Origin: Erythrobacteraceae bacterium CCH12-C2
GTDB lineage: Bacteria > Pseudomonadota > Alphaproteobacteria > Sphingomonadales > Sphingomonadaceae
DNA: 64,000 bases
Reading direction: 5' to 3'
NCBI GenBank assembly: GCA_001556995.1
Contig: LSKF01000020.1
Location: 39,364-103,363 of the forward strand
Shown here: positions 43,801-58,460 of the stretch, piece by piece
Layout of the letters: every line of letters starts with the position of its first letter
Numbering within the stretch: position 1 is the stretch's first letter
Notes under the pieces: generated by a model
Told to the model about the DNA's origin: nothing
Databases searched by the model: none
Seen by the model: only the letters and a program-made list of their open reading frames with translations
Position numbers and translations under genes: made by a program

Positions 43801-44185
43801 GCTCAACCGCTTCTTCGATCCGGTCGACAGCACGCTGGTCAACCCGGGTCTGCGCGAGCTGGGTGCGCCGGAATGGGCTGGTTTCGGCTCGGCAAGCTGG
43901 AACCGCGGTGACTTCACGCTGAACTACGGCGTGCAGTACATCGACTCGACCGCAGCAGCTTCGGTCATCCAGATTGAGCGGATCGAGACCGAGTTCGGTC
44001 CCGCAGGCTTCGCGCCGGAATACTGGATCCACAACCTCGCGTTCAATTTTGACGCCACCGACGAGATCAATTTCTACGGCGGCATCAACAACCTGACCGA
44101 CGAAGAGCCGTATCTCTCGAGCTCGGCCTACCCGGTCTCGGGCTTGGGACGCAGCTTCTTCCTCGGGGTCAACGCCCGGTTCTGA
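40883..44185 (+). CDS. TonB-dependent outer-membrane receptor
   Basis: An 1100-residue receptor. A signal peptide (about residues 1-28, ending AQAQ) is followed by a TonB-box-like IVVTGSRLQRD near residue 50. The plug domain includes LRQLGSNRTLVVIDGWR and IERVEVLTGGASAIYGADAVTGVVNYVLK. The rest is a 22-strand barrel with typical RFRGTYAQAIRAPNIAELFDP and GGNPNLQEETATTWTAG, ending in the terminal aromatic motif LGVNARF. The length and plug are those of the large sphingomonad receptors for complex organic substrates. No substrate-specific enzymes flank it, so the ligand is unknown; the glycogen/maltodextrin genes begin 1.4 kb further on. Confidence 0.95.
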   Translation: MRLTISSLHSASLPALAAALFVATTAQAQDSVQDNAEAETENEARIVVTGSRLQRDPNATAPLPISTLDTEDFRNFGGTDVTAALRQIPALISSGTIADSIERGGGGVGQATLNLRQLGSNRTLVVIDGWRHVSGVAGSQTVDVATIPNALIERVEVLTGGASAIYGADAVTGVVNYVLKRDFEGISLNGQFGISSKGDGESWRLEGVAGQNFADGRGNVTIALGYTDDAEILFGDREFTRDNGRGNNSTTYANPLRRLQRGDLNPATTPNFSNRFRLGGPGPGSTRFPFGPLIPTPAQVATLFPGGITAAEQALVDRAVNSPAFVIGADPRFAISSNRGLIFRNDFNFFQADTNGNGVPDCNESFIGRTGFGGGGCFVSNDDGTVRPFVDGVIATGANQFGGDGAVERTNESSLIPGSERFYANLRTSFEFSPAARAWFDAKFVRNVTTSRSNYNTFYDSLFIAPDNPFIPQALRADSNAAGGLRVSRDFLDLGPGISTAERETFRIVGGVDGEITPHLQYELVGNYGRTNNTNTFSNSVRYDRLFAAIDVVTNPATGQPICRSTLNPNAPPHPGSEFFPVIAPGFFTFTPGANSGCVPANLFRGVNSVSAAATDWITTPTTNRFRLEQTVVTGLLNGDTGGFFNLPGGAIQFSLGAEYRKEESRSRFNDLLLGLLPEGSPAGPAGTFIGDISDNQSLLFDAASRQFNAGGQFDVVEVFGEVLLPVLSEKPFFHDLSFGAAGRYADYSTVGGAFTWNVNGVWAPVRDLRFRGTYAQAIRAPNIAELFDPQQGATFRPNDPCSQSNIDRLIAANDPNAQNRLNNCRADGIPAGYEDPLTARFSGTSGGNPNLQEETATTWTAGGVIQPRWVQGLTLSADYYSIEIEDAIQAVTSQDIVDTCYDLSTFPNDFCGLFTRNRTPGSPTFLGLNFLQQTQINFARLETSGVDFQVNYNFSLGKNNFGLQVGGNWTEKLNRFFDPVDSTLVNPGLRELGAPEWAGFGSASWNRGDFTLNYGVQYIDSTAAASVIQIERIETEFGPAGFAPEYWIHNLAFNFDATDEINFYGGINNLTDEEPYLSSSAYPVSGLGRSFFLGVNARF

Positions 44186-44204
44186 TCGAGCCCGCAGGCT
44201 CAAC

Positions 44205-44243
44205 AAAAAGCCCGGCTGCGCACCACGCGCAGCCGGGCTTTTT
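44205..44243. terminator. Bidirectional intrinsic terminator
   Basis: A 12-bp perfect GC stem (GCCCGGCTGCGC / GCGCAGCCGGGC) with a five-base loop is flanked by AAAAA on the left and TTTTTT on the right. It can terminate the receptor gene on the plus strand and the acyl-CoA dehydrogenase gene (ending at 44274) on the minus strand. Confidence 0.95.
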
Positions 44244-44273
44244 TGTGGGGCGGAGGCTGTGTCCGGCCAGCGC

Positions 44274-45440
44274 TCAGTCGCGCACCCCCAGCAGCCCGCG
44301 CGCCACGACCCAATTGTGGATCTCGCTCGGCCCGTCATAGATGCGCATGGTGCGCAGCTTGTTCGACATGAGGTAGAGCGGCAGTTCGCGGGTCATGCCC
44401 ATGCCGCCGTAAAGCTGCATGGCGTGATCGACGATCTGGTAGGCTTCCTCGATGCAGAAGCTCTTGATCATCGAGATTTCGCTGCGCGTATCGCGGCCCT
44501 CATCGATCTTCCAAGCGCAGTCATAGGTCATCAGCCGCATCGCGTGGATCTTGGTTGCGGCATCGCTGACCCAGTTCTGCACGGTCTGACGGGCAGCGAG
44601 CGGCTTGCCGAAAGTCGTGCGCTGCGGGGCATAATCGATCATCATGTCGAGCGCGCGCTGCGCCATGCCGATCGCCCATGACGCCATCTCGATCCGCCGC
44701 GTGCCGAGGCGCACCTGCATCGGCGCAAAGCCCTGCCCCCGCTGGCCGAGCAGCTTCCACCCCGGGACCCGGCAATCATCGAGCGCGATTTCATAGGTCG
44801 CGGTGCCATCGATCATCGGGATCTTGCGGGTGACGTTGAAGCCAGGGGTGTCGCGGTCCACCAGAAAGGCCGACATGCCGTTGCGGCCATCGGGGTTCTT
44901 GTCGGTCACCGCCATCAGGATGGTGAAATCGGCCTCGGCGCCCTTGGTGATCCAGATCTTGCGGCCGTTGATGATCCAGTCATCGCCGTCCTGCACGGCG
45001 ATTGTGCGCATTCCCTGCGGGTCCGCACCCGCGCCGGGCTCGGAAATGCCGATGGCGCTGATCGTTTGCCCACGCACATAGGGTTCGAGATAGGCGACGC
45101 GCTGGCGTTCATCGGCGGCGACCATCAGCATTCTGAGGTTGGGGCTGTCGGGCGGCAGGTAATAGGGCACCACGGTCTTACCCAACTCCTCGGACACACC
45201 AACCATCGCCACCATCGGCAGGTTCATTCCGCCCACTTCCTCGGGCGCATCGAGTCCCCACAGGTCGAGTTCGCGGCTGACCGCATCGACCTCGGCGGTT
45301 TCCTCGGGCGTCAGATAGGTCCCCTTCCCCAGGTTCTCACGCGCGATCACCGCCGCCTCGCGCGGCAAAAGCTGATCGCGCACAAATTTGCCGACCAGTT
45401 CCTTGAGCATCTGATGTTCGTGGGCGAGTTCGAAATTCAT
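44274..45440 (-). CDS. Acyl-CoA dehydrogenase family protein
   Basis: A 388-residue flavoprotein dehydrogenase. Core segments are ISAIGISEPGAGADPQGMRT, DDWIINGRKIWITKGAEADF, TRRIEMASWAIGMAQRALDMMIDYAPQRTTFGKPLAARQ, LYGGMGMTRELPLYLM and the C-terminal MRIYDGPSEIHNWVVARGLLG. The residue aligned with the common catalytic glutamate of IYEG is an aspartate here (IYDG), as in some ACAD10/11-like and branched or long-chain groups. The substrate is not determined. ATG codons at 45446 and 45440 are both possible; the latter has CAGG at proper spacing. Confidence 0.9.
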   Translation of the reverse strand: MNFELAHEHQMLKELVGKFVRDQLLPREAAVIARENLGKGTYLTPEETAEVDAVSRELDLWGLDAPEEVGGMNLPMVAMVGVSEELGKTVVPYYLPPDSPNLRMLMVAADERQRVAYLEPYVRGQTISAIGISEPGAGADPQGMRTIAVQDGDDWIINGRKIWITKGAEADFTILMAVTDKNPDGRNGMSAFLVDRDTPGFNVTRKIPMIDGTATYEIALDDCRVPGWKLLGQRGQGFAPMQVRLGTRRIEMASWAIGMAQRALDMMIDYAPQRTTFGKPLAARQTVQNWVSDAATKIHAMRLMTYDCAWKIDEGRDTRSEISMIKSFCIEEAYQIVDHAMQLYGGMGMTRELPLYLMSNKLRTMRIYDGPSEIHNWVVARGLLGVRD

Positions 45441-45554
45441 GGGCATCCTGTCTCGGTAGGTAAGATGTTCGCTGCGACCTGCTTCGTGTGACAACACAAG
45501 AAACGGCGCGTGTCACCCGTCGGATTGATAGGCGAACAGGATTTTTCGCGCGCC

Positions 45555-50396
<4,842 letters not shown>

Positions 50397-50400
<4 letters not shown>

Positions 50401-51662
50401 ACTTGCAGGCGCGCCATCATGTCGCGGGTAACCAGCACCACGCCCTTGTCCGACACCCGGAACCGGCGCGCGTCGAGCTCGGGATCCTCGCCGATCACCA
50501 GCCCTTCAGGAATGCGCACGCCGGAATCGATGATCACCTTGTTGAGCCGCGCCCCGCGTCCGATGTTGCAGTAGGGTAGGATCACCGCCTCACGCACCCG
50601 CGAATAGCTGCCGATCTTGACCCCGGTGAAGAGCAGGCTGCGCCACACTTCCGAGCCCGAAATGATGCAGTCGCCCGACACCAGCGAGGAGACGGCAAAG
50701 CCGCGCCGCCCGTCTTCATCGTGGACGAACTTGGCAGGGGCGGCGACCACGGAGTCGGTCCAGATCGGCCAGTCGCGGTCATACAGGTTCAGCTTGGGCA
50801 CGGTGTCGGTGAGGTCGAGATTGGCTTCGAAATAAGCATCGAGCGTGCCGACATCGCGCCAATATTCCTCGATCTCTTCCGCAGCGCGGATGCAGCTGTT
50901 GGTGAAGCGGTGCGCGACCGCTTTGCCGTGCTTGACGATGTAGGGGATGATATCGCCGCCAAAATCGCGCTTGGAGGCGGGATCATCGGCATCGCGGCGG
51001 AGCTGCTCGAACAGGAAATCGGTGTTGAAGACGTAGATCCCCATCGAGGCCAGCGCCATGCCCTCGTTGCCCGGAATGCCCGGCGGGTCCTTGGGCTTTT
51101 CGACGAAGGCGGTGATAGTGTCCTTCTCGTCCACCTGCATCACCCCGAAGCCGGTCGCCTCCATGCGCGGCACGACAAGGCAGCCGACGGTCACATCCGC
51201 GCCCGAATTGACATGCTGTTGCAGCATCAATTCGTAGTCCATCTTGTAGATGTGATCACCCGCGAGGATCACCATGTATTTGGGGGCGTGGGCGGCGATG
51301 ATGTCGATGTTCTGGTACACCGCATCGGCCGTGCCTTCGTACCACTGGTTCTCCGAAACGCGCTGGCTTGCGGGCAGGATGTCAAAGCTTTCGTTGCGCT
51401 CGGGCCGCATGAAGTTCCAGCCGCGCTGCATGTGCCGGATCAGCGAGTGGGCCTTGTACTGGGTCGCCACGCCAATACGGCGGATGCCCGAATTGATCGC
51501 GTTCGACAGAGCGAAATCGATGATGCGTGATTTGCCGCCGAAATAGACCGCAGGCTTGGCGCGCCGGTCGGTGAGTTCCATCAACCGGCTGCCGCGTCCT
51601 CCCGCGAGCACATAGGCCATGGCTTCACGCGCGAGCGGCCTTCCCGAAGTTCTTTCCTGCAT
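50397..51662 (-). CDS. glgC: Glucose-1-phosphate adenylyltransferase
   Basis: A 421-residue ADP-glucose pyrophosphorylase, the committed and normally allosterically regulated step of glycogen synthesis. The nucleotidyl-transferase core has [52 protein letters not shown] with the metal aspartate, and [13 protein letters not shown]. The C-terminal left-handed helix region contains [16 protein letters not shown] and [20 protein letters not shown]. Separated from the upstream glgB by only 35 bases. Confidence 0.96.
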
Positions 51663-51697
51663 CTGTTCTCTCCCCAGAGATTGGCGTTTTTGTCGTC

Positions 51698-53863
51698 TTA
51701 TCCCGTGTATTGCAGCATTATCGTGGCAAGCGGCGGCAAGACGATATGCGCCGCGCCATCCCTTGCAGTGACCTGCCCCAGATTGCCCTGCCCGCTGCCG
51801 CCGTAGATCGCGGCATCGCTATTGAGCACTTCGGCCCACACCCCGTCATGCGGCAGCGGCAGGCGGTAGTGGCTGTGGAGCGCGGGCGTCATGTTGGCGA
51901 TCACCGCCACCGGAGCCTCGCCCGGTGCCTTGCGCAGCCATGCGAACACCGAATTGTCGGCATCGTCAGCGATCAGCCATTCGAACCCGTCGCCTTCGCA
52001 ATCGCGGGCGTGGAGTGCGGGCGTGGTGCGATAGAGGCGGTTAAGATCGCGGATCAGATCAGCCGCGCCGCGATGCGCTGGTGCGTCCATCAGGTGCCAA
52101 TCGAGGCTACGCTCCTCGCTCCATTCGCGGCGCTGGGCGAATTCCTGCCCCATGAACAAGAGCTTCTTGCCGGGATAGCCCCACATCAGCGCATAGTAAG
52201 CGCGCAGGTTCGCAAATTGCTGCCAGTCATCGCCGCTCATTTTGGCAATCAGGCTGCCCTTGCCGTGGACCACCTCGTCATGGCTCAGCGGCAGGACGAA
52301 GTTTTCGGAGAAGGCATAGACGAGGCCGAAGGTGATCTCGCTGTGGTGGTATTTCCGGTGGATCGGATCACGCGCCATGTATTGCAACGTGTCGTGCATG
52401 AAGCCCATGTTCCACTTGAACCCGAACCCCAGCGCGGTGCGGGGGCCTTCATCAAAGGCAGGGTGCGAGACGCCGGGCCATGAGGTCGATTCCTCAGCAA
52501 TGGTCATCACGCCGGCGTGCTGGCCATAAAGCGCACGGTTGGTGGCGCGCATAAATTCCACCGCCTCCCAATTCTCGCGCCCGCCTTCGGGATTGGGGAT
52601 CCATTCGCCCTCGGCGCGCGAATAATCGCGGTAGAGCATCGAGGCGACCGCATCGACGCGCAATCCATCGACATGGTACTGCTCGGCCCAAAACAGCGCG
52701 TTGTTGACGAGGAAGGAGCGCACCTCCCTGCGGCCGAAATTGTAGATCGCAGTGTTCCAATCAGGGTGGAAGCCAAGACGCGGGTCTTCGTGTTCGTAAA
52801 GCGCCGTGCCGTCGAACCGGGCGAGGCCATGCTCGTCGACCGGGAAATGCGCGGGCACCCAGTCGATCAGCACGCCGACACCGGCGCGGTGCGCGCCGTC
52901 CACGAAGCGCGCAAACCCTTCGATGTCGCCGAACCGCGCGGACGGCGCGTAAAGCCCGGTGGTCTGATAGCCCCAGCTGGGGTCATAGGGGTGTTCGGAG
53001 ACCGGCAGGAACTCGATGTGGGTGAAGCCCATGGCGGTGACATAGGGGATCAGCCGCGCGGCCATTTCGTCCCAGGTCAGGAACCAGCCATTATCGTCCC
53101 GCTGCCAGGAACCGGGGTGGACTTCGTAGATCGATATGGCCTCACGCCGGGGATCGACGCTGGCCCAATGCGCGCGGTGGGCATCATCGCCCCATTCGCG
53201 CTTGCCGGGCTTGGCGACGATGCTGGCGGTCTTGGGGCGCAGCTCGCTGGCGAAGGCGAAGGGATCGGCCTTCAAGGGCTGCACCATGCCATCAGGGCCG
53301 GTGATGCGGTATTTGTAGGCGGTGCCGGGGCCGATATCGGGGATGAAGATCTCCCACACCCCGATATCGACGCGGCGGCGCATCATGTGCGCAGCCCCGT
53401 TCCAGCCGTTGAAATCGCCCACCAAGTTGACGCACCGCGCGTTCGGCGCCCAGACTGCAAAATGCACGCCCTGCGCGCCCTGATGCTCGATCACATGCGC
53501 GCCGAGCTTGTCGAACAGACGGAAATGCGTGCCTTCCGCGATCAGGAAATCATCGAGCGGGCCGAGCACCGGGCCAAAGCTGTAGGGATCGGTCACCCAC
53601 CATTCGCTGCCGTGCCCCCGGCAACGATACTTCACCGGCTTGGGCTTGCCCCGGAGCTTTCCCTCAAACAGCCCGCGATCATCGACCCGTTCCATCTTGC
53701 CGAGCCTGCCGCCTTTCAGCGAGAACGCCTCCGCTTCCTCCGCCCCCAGCAGCAGCGCGCGGGCGAATGTGCCCTCTGGCCCCTCGTGCGGCCCCAGCAG
53801 CGCGAAGGGATCGGCATGAGTGCCATCCAGCAGCGCAGCCAAAGCCTCGGGCGGGGGCTTCAC
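51698..53863 (-). CDS. glgB: 1,4-alpha-glucan branching enzyme
   Basis: A 721-residue GH13 branching enzyme creating alpha-1,6 links. Two N-terminal CBM48-like modules ([16 protein letters not shown] and [23 protein letters not shown]) precede the barrel: [65 protein letters not shown] with the nucleophile, [13 protein letters not shown] with the acid/base, and [15 protein letters not shown]. The start is a GTG at 53863 overlapping the glgP stop (GTGA); the longer frame runs into glgP. Confidence 0.96.
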   Translation of the reverse strand: MKPPPEALAALLDGTHADPFALLGPHEGPEGTFARALLLGAEEAEAFSLKGGRLGKMERVDDRGLFEGKLRGKPKPVKYRCRGHGSEWWVTDPYSFGPVLGPLDDFLIAEGTHFRLFDKLGAHVIEHQGAQGVHFAVWAPNARCVNLVGDFNGWNGAAHMMRRRVDIGVWEIFIPDIGPGTAYKYRITGPDGMVQPLKADPFAFASELRPKTASIVAKPGKREWGDDAHRAHWASVDPRREAISIYEVHPGSWQRDDNGWFLTWDEMAARLIPYVTAMGFTHIEFLPVSEHPYDPSWGYQTTGLYAPSARFGDIEGFARFVDGAHRAGVGVLIDWVPAHFPVDEHGLARFDGTALYEHEDPRLGFHPDWNTAIYNFGRREVRSFLVNNALFWAEQYHVDGLRVDAVASMLYRDYSRAEGEWIPNPEGGRENWEAVEFMRATNRALYGQHAGVMTIAEESTSWPGVSHPAFDEGPRTALGFGFKWNMGFMHDTLQYMARDPIHRKYHHSEITFGLVYAFSENFVLPLSHDEVVHGKGSLIAKMSGDDWQQFANLRAYYALMWGYPGKKLLFMGQEFAQRREWSEERSLDWHLMDAPAHRGAADLIRDLNRLYRTTPALHARDCEGDGFEWLIADDADNSVFAWLRKAPGEAPVAVIANMTPALHSHYRLPLPHDGVWAEVLNSDAAIYGGSGQGNLGQVTARDGAAHIVLPPLATIMLQYTG

Positions 53864-56274
53864 AGCACGCCCCAGATCTCGCGCGCATATTCCCGGATCG
53901 TGCGATCGGAGGAGAACCACCCGACCCCGGCAATGTTCATGATCGCCGCCTTGCGCCAAGCCGCGCGGTCGCACCAACGCTGATCAACCTCGCGCTGGGC
54001 GGCGGCATAGGCATCGAAATCAGCGGCCACCATAAACCAGTCGGAGTGCTTGAGCGCGTCCATCAGCCCGGTGTAACGCGATGGATCATCGGGGCTGAAC
54101 ACACCGCTGGCGATGGCATTGACCGCCTGACACAATTCGCGGCTGCCCTCGATCACTTCGCGGGGATTGTAGCCCCCGGCGCGCTTGGCCGCCACGTCCT
54201 CGGCGGTCAGGCCGAAGATCACGATATTCTCGCGCCCCACCCGCTCCATGATCTCGATATTGGCGCCGTCGAGCGTCCCGATGGTGAGCGCACCGTTGAA
54301 GGCGAACTTCATGTTGCCCGTGCCCGAAGCTTCCATGCCCGCCGTTGAGATCTGTTCCGACAGATCCGCTGCGGGGATGATCCGCTCCGCCAGCGACACA
54401 TTGTAATTGGGGACAAACACCACCTTCAACACCTCGCCCACAGATGGATCGCAATTGACCCGCCGGGCGATGTCGTTGGCGAGTTTGATGATCAGCTTGG
54501 CGTTGTGATAGGTCGGCGCGGCCTTGCCGCCGAAGATCTTGACGCGCGGCACCCAGTCACGTTCGGGATGGCTGCGGATTTGATCATACAGCGCCACGGT
54601 CTCGATCAGATTGAGCAGCTGGCGCTTGTACTCATGGATGCGCTTGATCTGGACATCGAACAGTGCGTCGGGATCGAGCCGGATGCCGGTAAGCTCGCGC
54701 AGGTGGTTGGACAGATCGACCTTGTTCGCGCGCTTGGCCTCGTCCACCCGCTCGGCGAAGGCGGCGTCGGTGGCAAAGCCTTTGAGCGCGCTGATCTGCT
54801 CGGCATCCTCAAGGAAATCGCTGCCGATCGCCTCGCGGATCAGGCCCGTCAGGCGGGGGTTCGCCTGTTGCAGCCAGCGGCGCGGGGTGACGCCGTTGGT
54901 CTTGTTGTTGATGCGTTCCGGATAGAGCTTGTGGAGATCGGAGAAGACTGTCTCCTTCATCAGTTCCGTATGCAGCGCCGCCACCCCGTTCACGGAATGC
55001 GCGCCCACGAAAGCAAGGTTCGCCATCCGCACCCGGCGCTCGCCATGCTCATCGATGAGCGAGATTGCGGCGATCGCGGCGTCATCCATCCCGGCCTTGC
55101 GCGCCTCGCGTAGCACCCGCGCGTTGATCGCATAGATGATCTGCATGTGGCGCGGCAGCATCCGCTCGAACAGCGGCAGCGGCCAGCTTTCGAGCGCCTC
55201 GGGCAGCAAAGTGTGGTTGGTGTAGGCGATGGTGCGCCGGGTGATGTCCCACGCCTCGTCAAAGTCGAGACCGTGTTCGTCCTTCAAGAGCCGCATCAGC
55301 TCGGCCACCGCGACCGAAGGGTGGGTGTCGTTCAATTGGATCGCCGCCTTGTCGGGCAGGCTGCGCACATCGCCGTGATATTGCACGTGGCGGCGGACAA
55401 TGTCCTGAATGCTCGCCGAGGAGAAGAAGAACTCCTGCCGCAGCCGCAATTCCTGCCCCGCCGGGGTCGAGTCCGCCGGATAGAGCACCCGCACCAGACT
55501 ATCCGCGCGAACCTGCGCTGCCAGCGCGCCGGCGTGGTCGCCGGCGTTGAAGGCGGCAAGCTGGATCGGGTCCATCGCATTGGCGGTCCACAGCCGCAGC
55601 GTATTGACCCGCTTGCCGCGCCAGCCGACAACAGGGGTATCGACCGCGGTCGCCTCGATCTTTTCGGCCGGCAGCCAACGCACCGCCGCGCCGTCGCTGA
55701 TCACTTCACCGCCGAACCCGACACAGTAGGAACTCTCGCGCCGCTCGAACTCCCATGGATTGCCGTGCGCGAGCCAGGTTTCGGGCAATTCGACCTGCCA
55801 GCCTTCGTCGATCCGCTGGCGGAACATGCCGTTGATGTAGCGGATGCCATAGCCAAAGGCGGGAATATCGAGGCTGGCGAGACTCTCCATGAAGCACGCC
55901 GCCAGCCGCCCGAGCCCGCCATTGCCGAGCGCCGCATCAGGCTCCAATTCCTCCAGCCGCGCCAGATCAAGCCCATGCGCGCTCAGCGCCTGCTCCATCG
56001 CCCGGGTGCAGCCAAGGTTCGACAGGGCATCACGCAGCAGCCGCCCGATCAGGAATTCGAGGCTGAGGTAATAGACCCGCTTGCCCGCCGCTTCATGCGT
56101 ACGCGCGGTCGAGGCGAACCAGTGGTCGATGATATCATCGCGCAGCGCGAGCACGGTCGCGTTGTACCAGTCATGCGGCTTGGCCGCGCGCTCGTTCTTG
56201 CCGACGCGGTGGTGGAGGGCGTCGATGATGCGCTCATCAAGCTCGCTGGCTTTTCCGCTGATGGGAATATTCAC
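53860..56274 (-). CDS. glgP: Glycogen/maltodextrin phosphorylase
   Basis: An 804-residue GT35 phosphorylase releasing glucose 1-phosphate from glycogen. Segments: RVYYLSLEFLIGRLLRDAL and LGNGGLGRLAACFMESLASLDIPAFGYGIRY in the N-terminal half, QLNDTHPSVAVAELMRLL, YTNHTLLPEALE, and the PLP-lysine signature EASGTGNMKFAFNGALTIG near the C-terminus. The start is a GTG at 56274 with AGGGAGA upstream; the ATG 19 codons earlier is less likely. First gene of the operon glgP-glgB-glgC-glgA-pgm-glgX, divergent from malQ. Confidence 0.95.
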   Translation of the reverse strand: MNIPISGKASELDERIIDALHHRVGKNERAAKPHDWYNATVLALRDDIIDHWFASTARTHEAAGKRVYYLSLEFLIGRLLRDALSNLGCTRAMEQALSAHGLDLARLEELEPDAALGNGGLGRLAACFMESLASLDIPAFGYGIRYINGMFRQRIDEGWQVELPETWLAHGNPWEFERRESSYCVGFGGEVISDGAAVRWLPAEKIEATAVDTPVVGWRGKRVNTLRLWTANAMDPIQLAAFNAGDHAGALAAQVRADSLVRVLYPADSTPAGQELRLRQEFFFSSASIQDIVRRHVQYHGDVRSLPDKAAIQLNDTHPSVAVAELMRLLKDEHGLDFDEAWDITRRTIAYTNHTLLPEALESWPLPLFERMLPRHMQIIYAINARVLREARKAGMDDAAIAAISLIDEHGERRVRMANLAFVGAHSVNGVAALHTELMKETVFSDLHKLYPERINNKTNGVTPRRWLQQANPRLTGLIREAIGSDFLEDAEQISALKGFATDAAFAERVDEAKRANKVDLSNHLRELTGIRLDPDALFDVQIKRIHEYKRQLLNLIETVALYDQIRSHPERDWVPRVKIFGGKAAPTYHNAKLIIKLANDIARRVNCDPSVGEVLKVVFVPNYNVSLAERIIPAADLSEQISTAGMEASGTGNMKFAFNGALTIGTLDGANIEIMERVGRENIVIFGLTAEDVAAKRAGGYNPREVIEGSRELCQAVNAIASGVFSPDDPSRYTGLMDALKHSDWFMVAADFDAYAAAQREVDQRWCDRAAWRKAAIMNIAGVGWFSSDRTIREYAREIWGVL

Positions 56275-56504
56275 TGAGACTATTCTCCCTGTTTGCGCCG
56301 CGCGCCGCCGCAAGCCCGGTGCCCCCACCATGCTGCATGCCGCGATGGCACACTAACCAGTTGCGATGCTTGCCAGCAATCGCTCAAATGGCACTTCAAT
56401 CGTATTCATGGCGCGAAATCGGGCTGCACGGCTTGCCAAGCGGGGTTTGCGGCCCGATGCGGGCGGTCGCGGCGCGCCGACCAGCGCCGCTGAGGAGGGC
56501 CGCG

Positions 56505-58460
56505 ATGACGCCATTGGATAGGCTGGCACAGGCTTGCGGCCTCGCACGCGCGTGGCGCGATGTCGAAGGGCGGGAGCAGCGGGTCAGTGACGCCGCGCTC
56601 GAAGGGATCCTGACGGCGCTCGGCCATGAGGCGGCGAGTGAGGGGAAGATTGCGCGTTCGCTGGCACAGGTTGAAGCACGCGCGGCGGCGCTCCCAACGA
56701 TGCTGGTGGCCGATGCCGGTGACACCATCACCCTGCCCTTCGCCCCGACCTGCGCCGAAATTACCGGTGAGGACGGCGTCACCCGCCCGCTGCCACTCGA
56801 TGGCGCGCGGCTGACGTTGGGCGCCGCGCCCGGCTATTACGACCTCGCGCTCGATCGCCACACGCTGAAGCTCGCGGTCGCGCCCGCCGCGTGCCCGCTT
56901 CCCCATGACCCCGGCCGCCGCCCGTGGGGCGTTTCGCTCCAGATCCCGGCGCTGCGGGGCGATGTGCCGCGCGCTTTCGGCAATTTTGGCGAGCTGGCTC
57001 GCGCCGTCGAGGATTTGGGCACGCGCGGGGCGGATGCGGTCGCGATCAATCCCGTACACGCGCTGTTTCCGGGGCATGGACAAGGGTTCAGTCCCTATTC
57101 TCCCTCCAGCCGCCTATTCCTCAACAGCGCGATGGGCGATCCGGCGCTGGTCGGCCTGCCACCGCTGCCCATTGAAGAATCGGGCGCCTTGATCAACTGG
57201 GAGCAAGCCCTGCCGCGTCGTCTGCAGGCTCTGCGAACCGCCTTTGCCGCGCTGGACCCAGCGCGGCGCGCTGCGCTGGCGCGAGAGGGCGATGCCATGC
57301 TCCACCGACACGCGCTGTTCGATGCGCTCGATGTGCATTTCCGACCCACCGGCGCGCATGGCTGGCGGGAGTGGCCAAGTGCCTATCGCGACCCGGAAAG
57401 CCCCGAAGTCGCCCGTTTCGCTACCGAGCATGCCGAGGAAGTGACCTTCCACCTGTTCCTGCAATGGCTCGCACGCGAGGGCCTCGGTGCTGCCCAAGCC
57501 GCCGCGCGCGAGGCCGGGATGGCGGTGGGCCTGATCGGCGACCTTGCGGTGGGCGTCGATCCGGCGGGCAGCGATGCCTGGTCCTTGCGCGGTGCCATGC
57601 TGGACGGCCTCACCATCGGAGCCCCGCCCGATCCGCTGGGGCCGCTGGGGCAGAACTGGTCGATCACCAGTTTCTCGCCCGAGGGTCTGCGCGCAAGCGG
57701 CTATGCCCCGTGGATCGCGATGATCCGCGCCGGGTTGATGGGCTGCGGCGGGCTGAGGATCGACCATGCATTCGGTCTCGCGCGGCTGTGGGTCATTCCA
57801 GAAGGCGGCGCGACCAGCGACGGGGCTTATCTCAGCTACCCCTTCCAAGACCTGATCCGCCTCGCCACATTGGAAGCGCACCGGGCGGGCGCGCTGATCA
57901 TCGCCGAGGATCTGGGCACCGCTCCTCACGGCTTCACCGGGGCCGTGACCGCGCGGCAGATGCTGGGGATGCGGGTGCTGTGGTTCGAGCGGGCCGAAGA
58001 TCACGGCTTCATCGGTGCGGCCGATTACCCGCGCCTCAGCGCGGCGATGAGCGGGACTCATGACACGGTCACGGTCGCGGGATGGTGGCGCGGGCGCGAT
58101 CTTGATTGGGCGGAGAAACTCGGCCGCCTGCCACCCGAAGTTGATAGGGCCGAAGCCGAGGCAATCCGCGACTGGGATCGCGGGCTCTTGTGGTCCACCC
58201 TCAGCGGCCATGCCCCCCGCCCCGCTCCCGACAATCCGGCCCCTGTGGTTGACGCCGCCATCGCCCATATCACCCGCACGCCCTCCGCGCTCGCGCTCGT
58301 ATCGCTGGAGGACATGCTGGGAGAGGAGGAGCAACCCAACCTGCCCGGCACCATCACCGAGCACCCCAATTGGCGCCGCCGCTTGGCTGCGCCGCTGGGT
58401 GAGCTGCTGGAAAGCGAGCCGATCGCTCAGCGCTGCGCGATGCTGCGGACAGAGCTTTAG
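56505..58460 (+). CDS. malQ: 4-alpha-glucanotransferase
   Basis: A 651-residue GH77 disproportionating enzyme acting on maltodextrins. The N-terminal 140 residues are the family-specific extension (MTPLDRLAQACGLA). The barrel contains PWGVSLQIPALRG, INPVHALFPGHGQGFSPYSPSSRLFLN, the nucleophile in LRIDHAFGLARLWVIP, the acid/base in LIIAEDLGTAP, and SGTHDTVTVAGWW. The ATG at 56505 follows GAGGAGGG; the open frame to 56319 is spurious. It is transcribed divergently from the glycogen operon across a 230-base gap and would recycle short glucans made by GlgP and GlgX. Confidence 0.95.
   Translation: MTPLDRLAQACGLARAWRDVEGREQRVSDAALEGILTALGHEAASEGKIARSLAQVEARAAALPTMLVADAGDTITLPFAPTCAEITGEDGVTRPLPLDGARLTLGAAPGYYDLALDRHTLKLAVAPAACPLPHDPGRRPWGVSLQIPALRGDVPRAFGNFGELARAVEDLGTRGADAVAINPVHALFPGHGQGFSPYSPSSRLFLNSAMGDPALVGLPPLPIEESGALINWEQALPRRLQALRTAFAALDPARRAALAREGDAMLHRHALFDALDVHFRPTGAHGWREWPSAYRDPESPEVARFATEHAEEVTFHLFLQWLAREGLGAAQAAAREAGMAVGLIGDLAVGVDPAGSDAWSLRGAMLDGLTIGAPPDPLGPLGQNWSITSFSPEGLRASGYAPWIAMIRAGLMGCGGLRIDHAFGLARLWVIPEGGATSDGAYLSYPFQDLIRLATLEAHRAGALIIAEDLGTAPHGFTGAVTARQMLGMRVLWFERAEDHGFIGAADYPRLSAAMSGTHDTVTVAGWWRGRDLDWAEKLGRLPPEVDRAEAEAIRDWDRGLLWSTLSGHAPRPAPDNPAPVVDAAIAHITRTPSALALVSLEDMLGEEEQPNLPGTITEHPNWRRRLAAPLGELLESEPIAQRCAMLRTEL

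Noticed and set aside
52517..53983. 488-codon open frame antisense to glgB
   Set aside because: Composition of a shadow frame and full overlap with an unambiguous gene.
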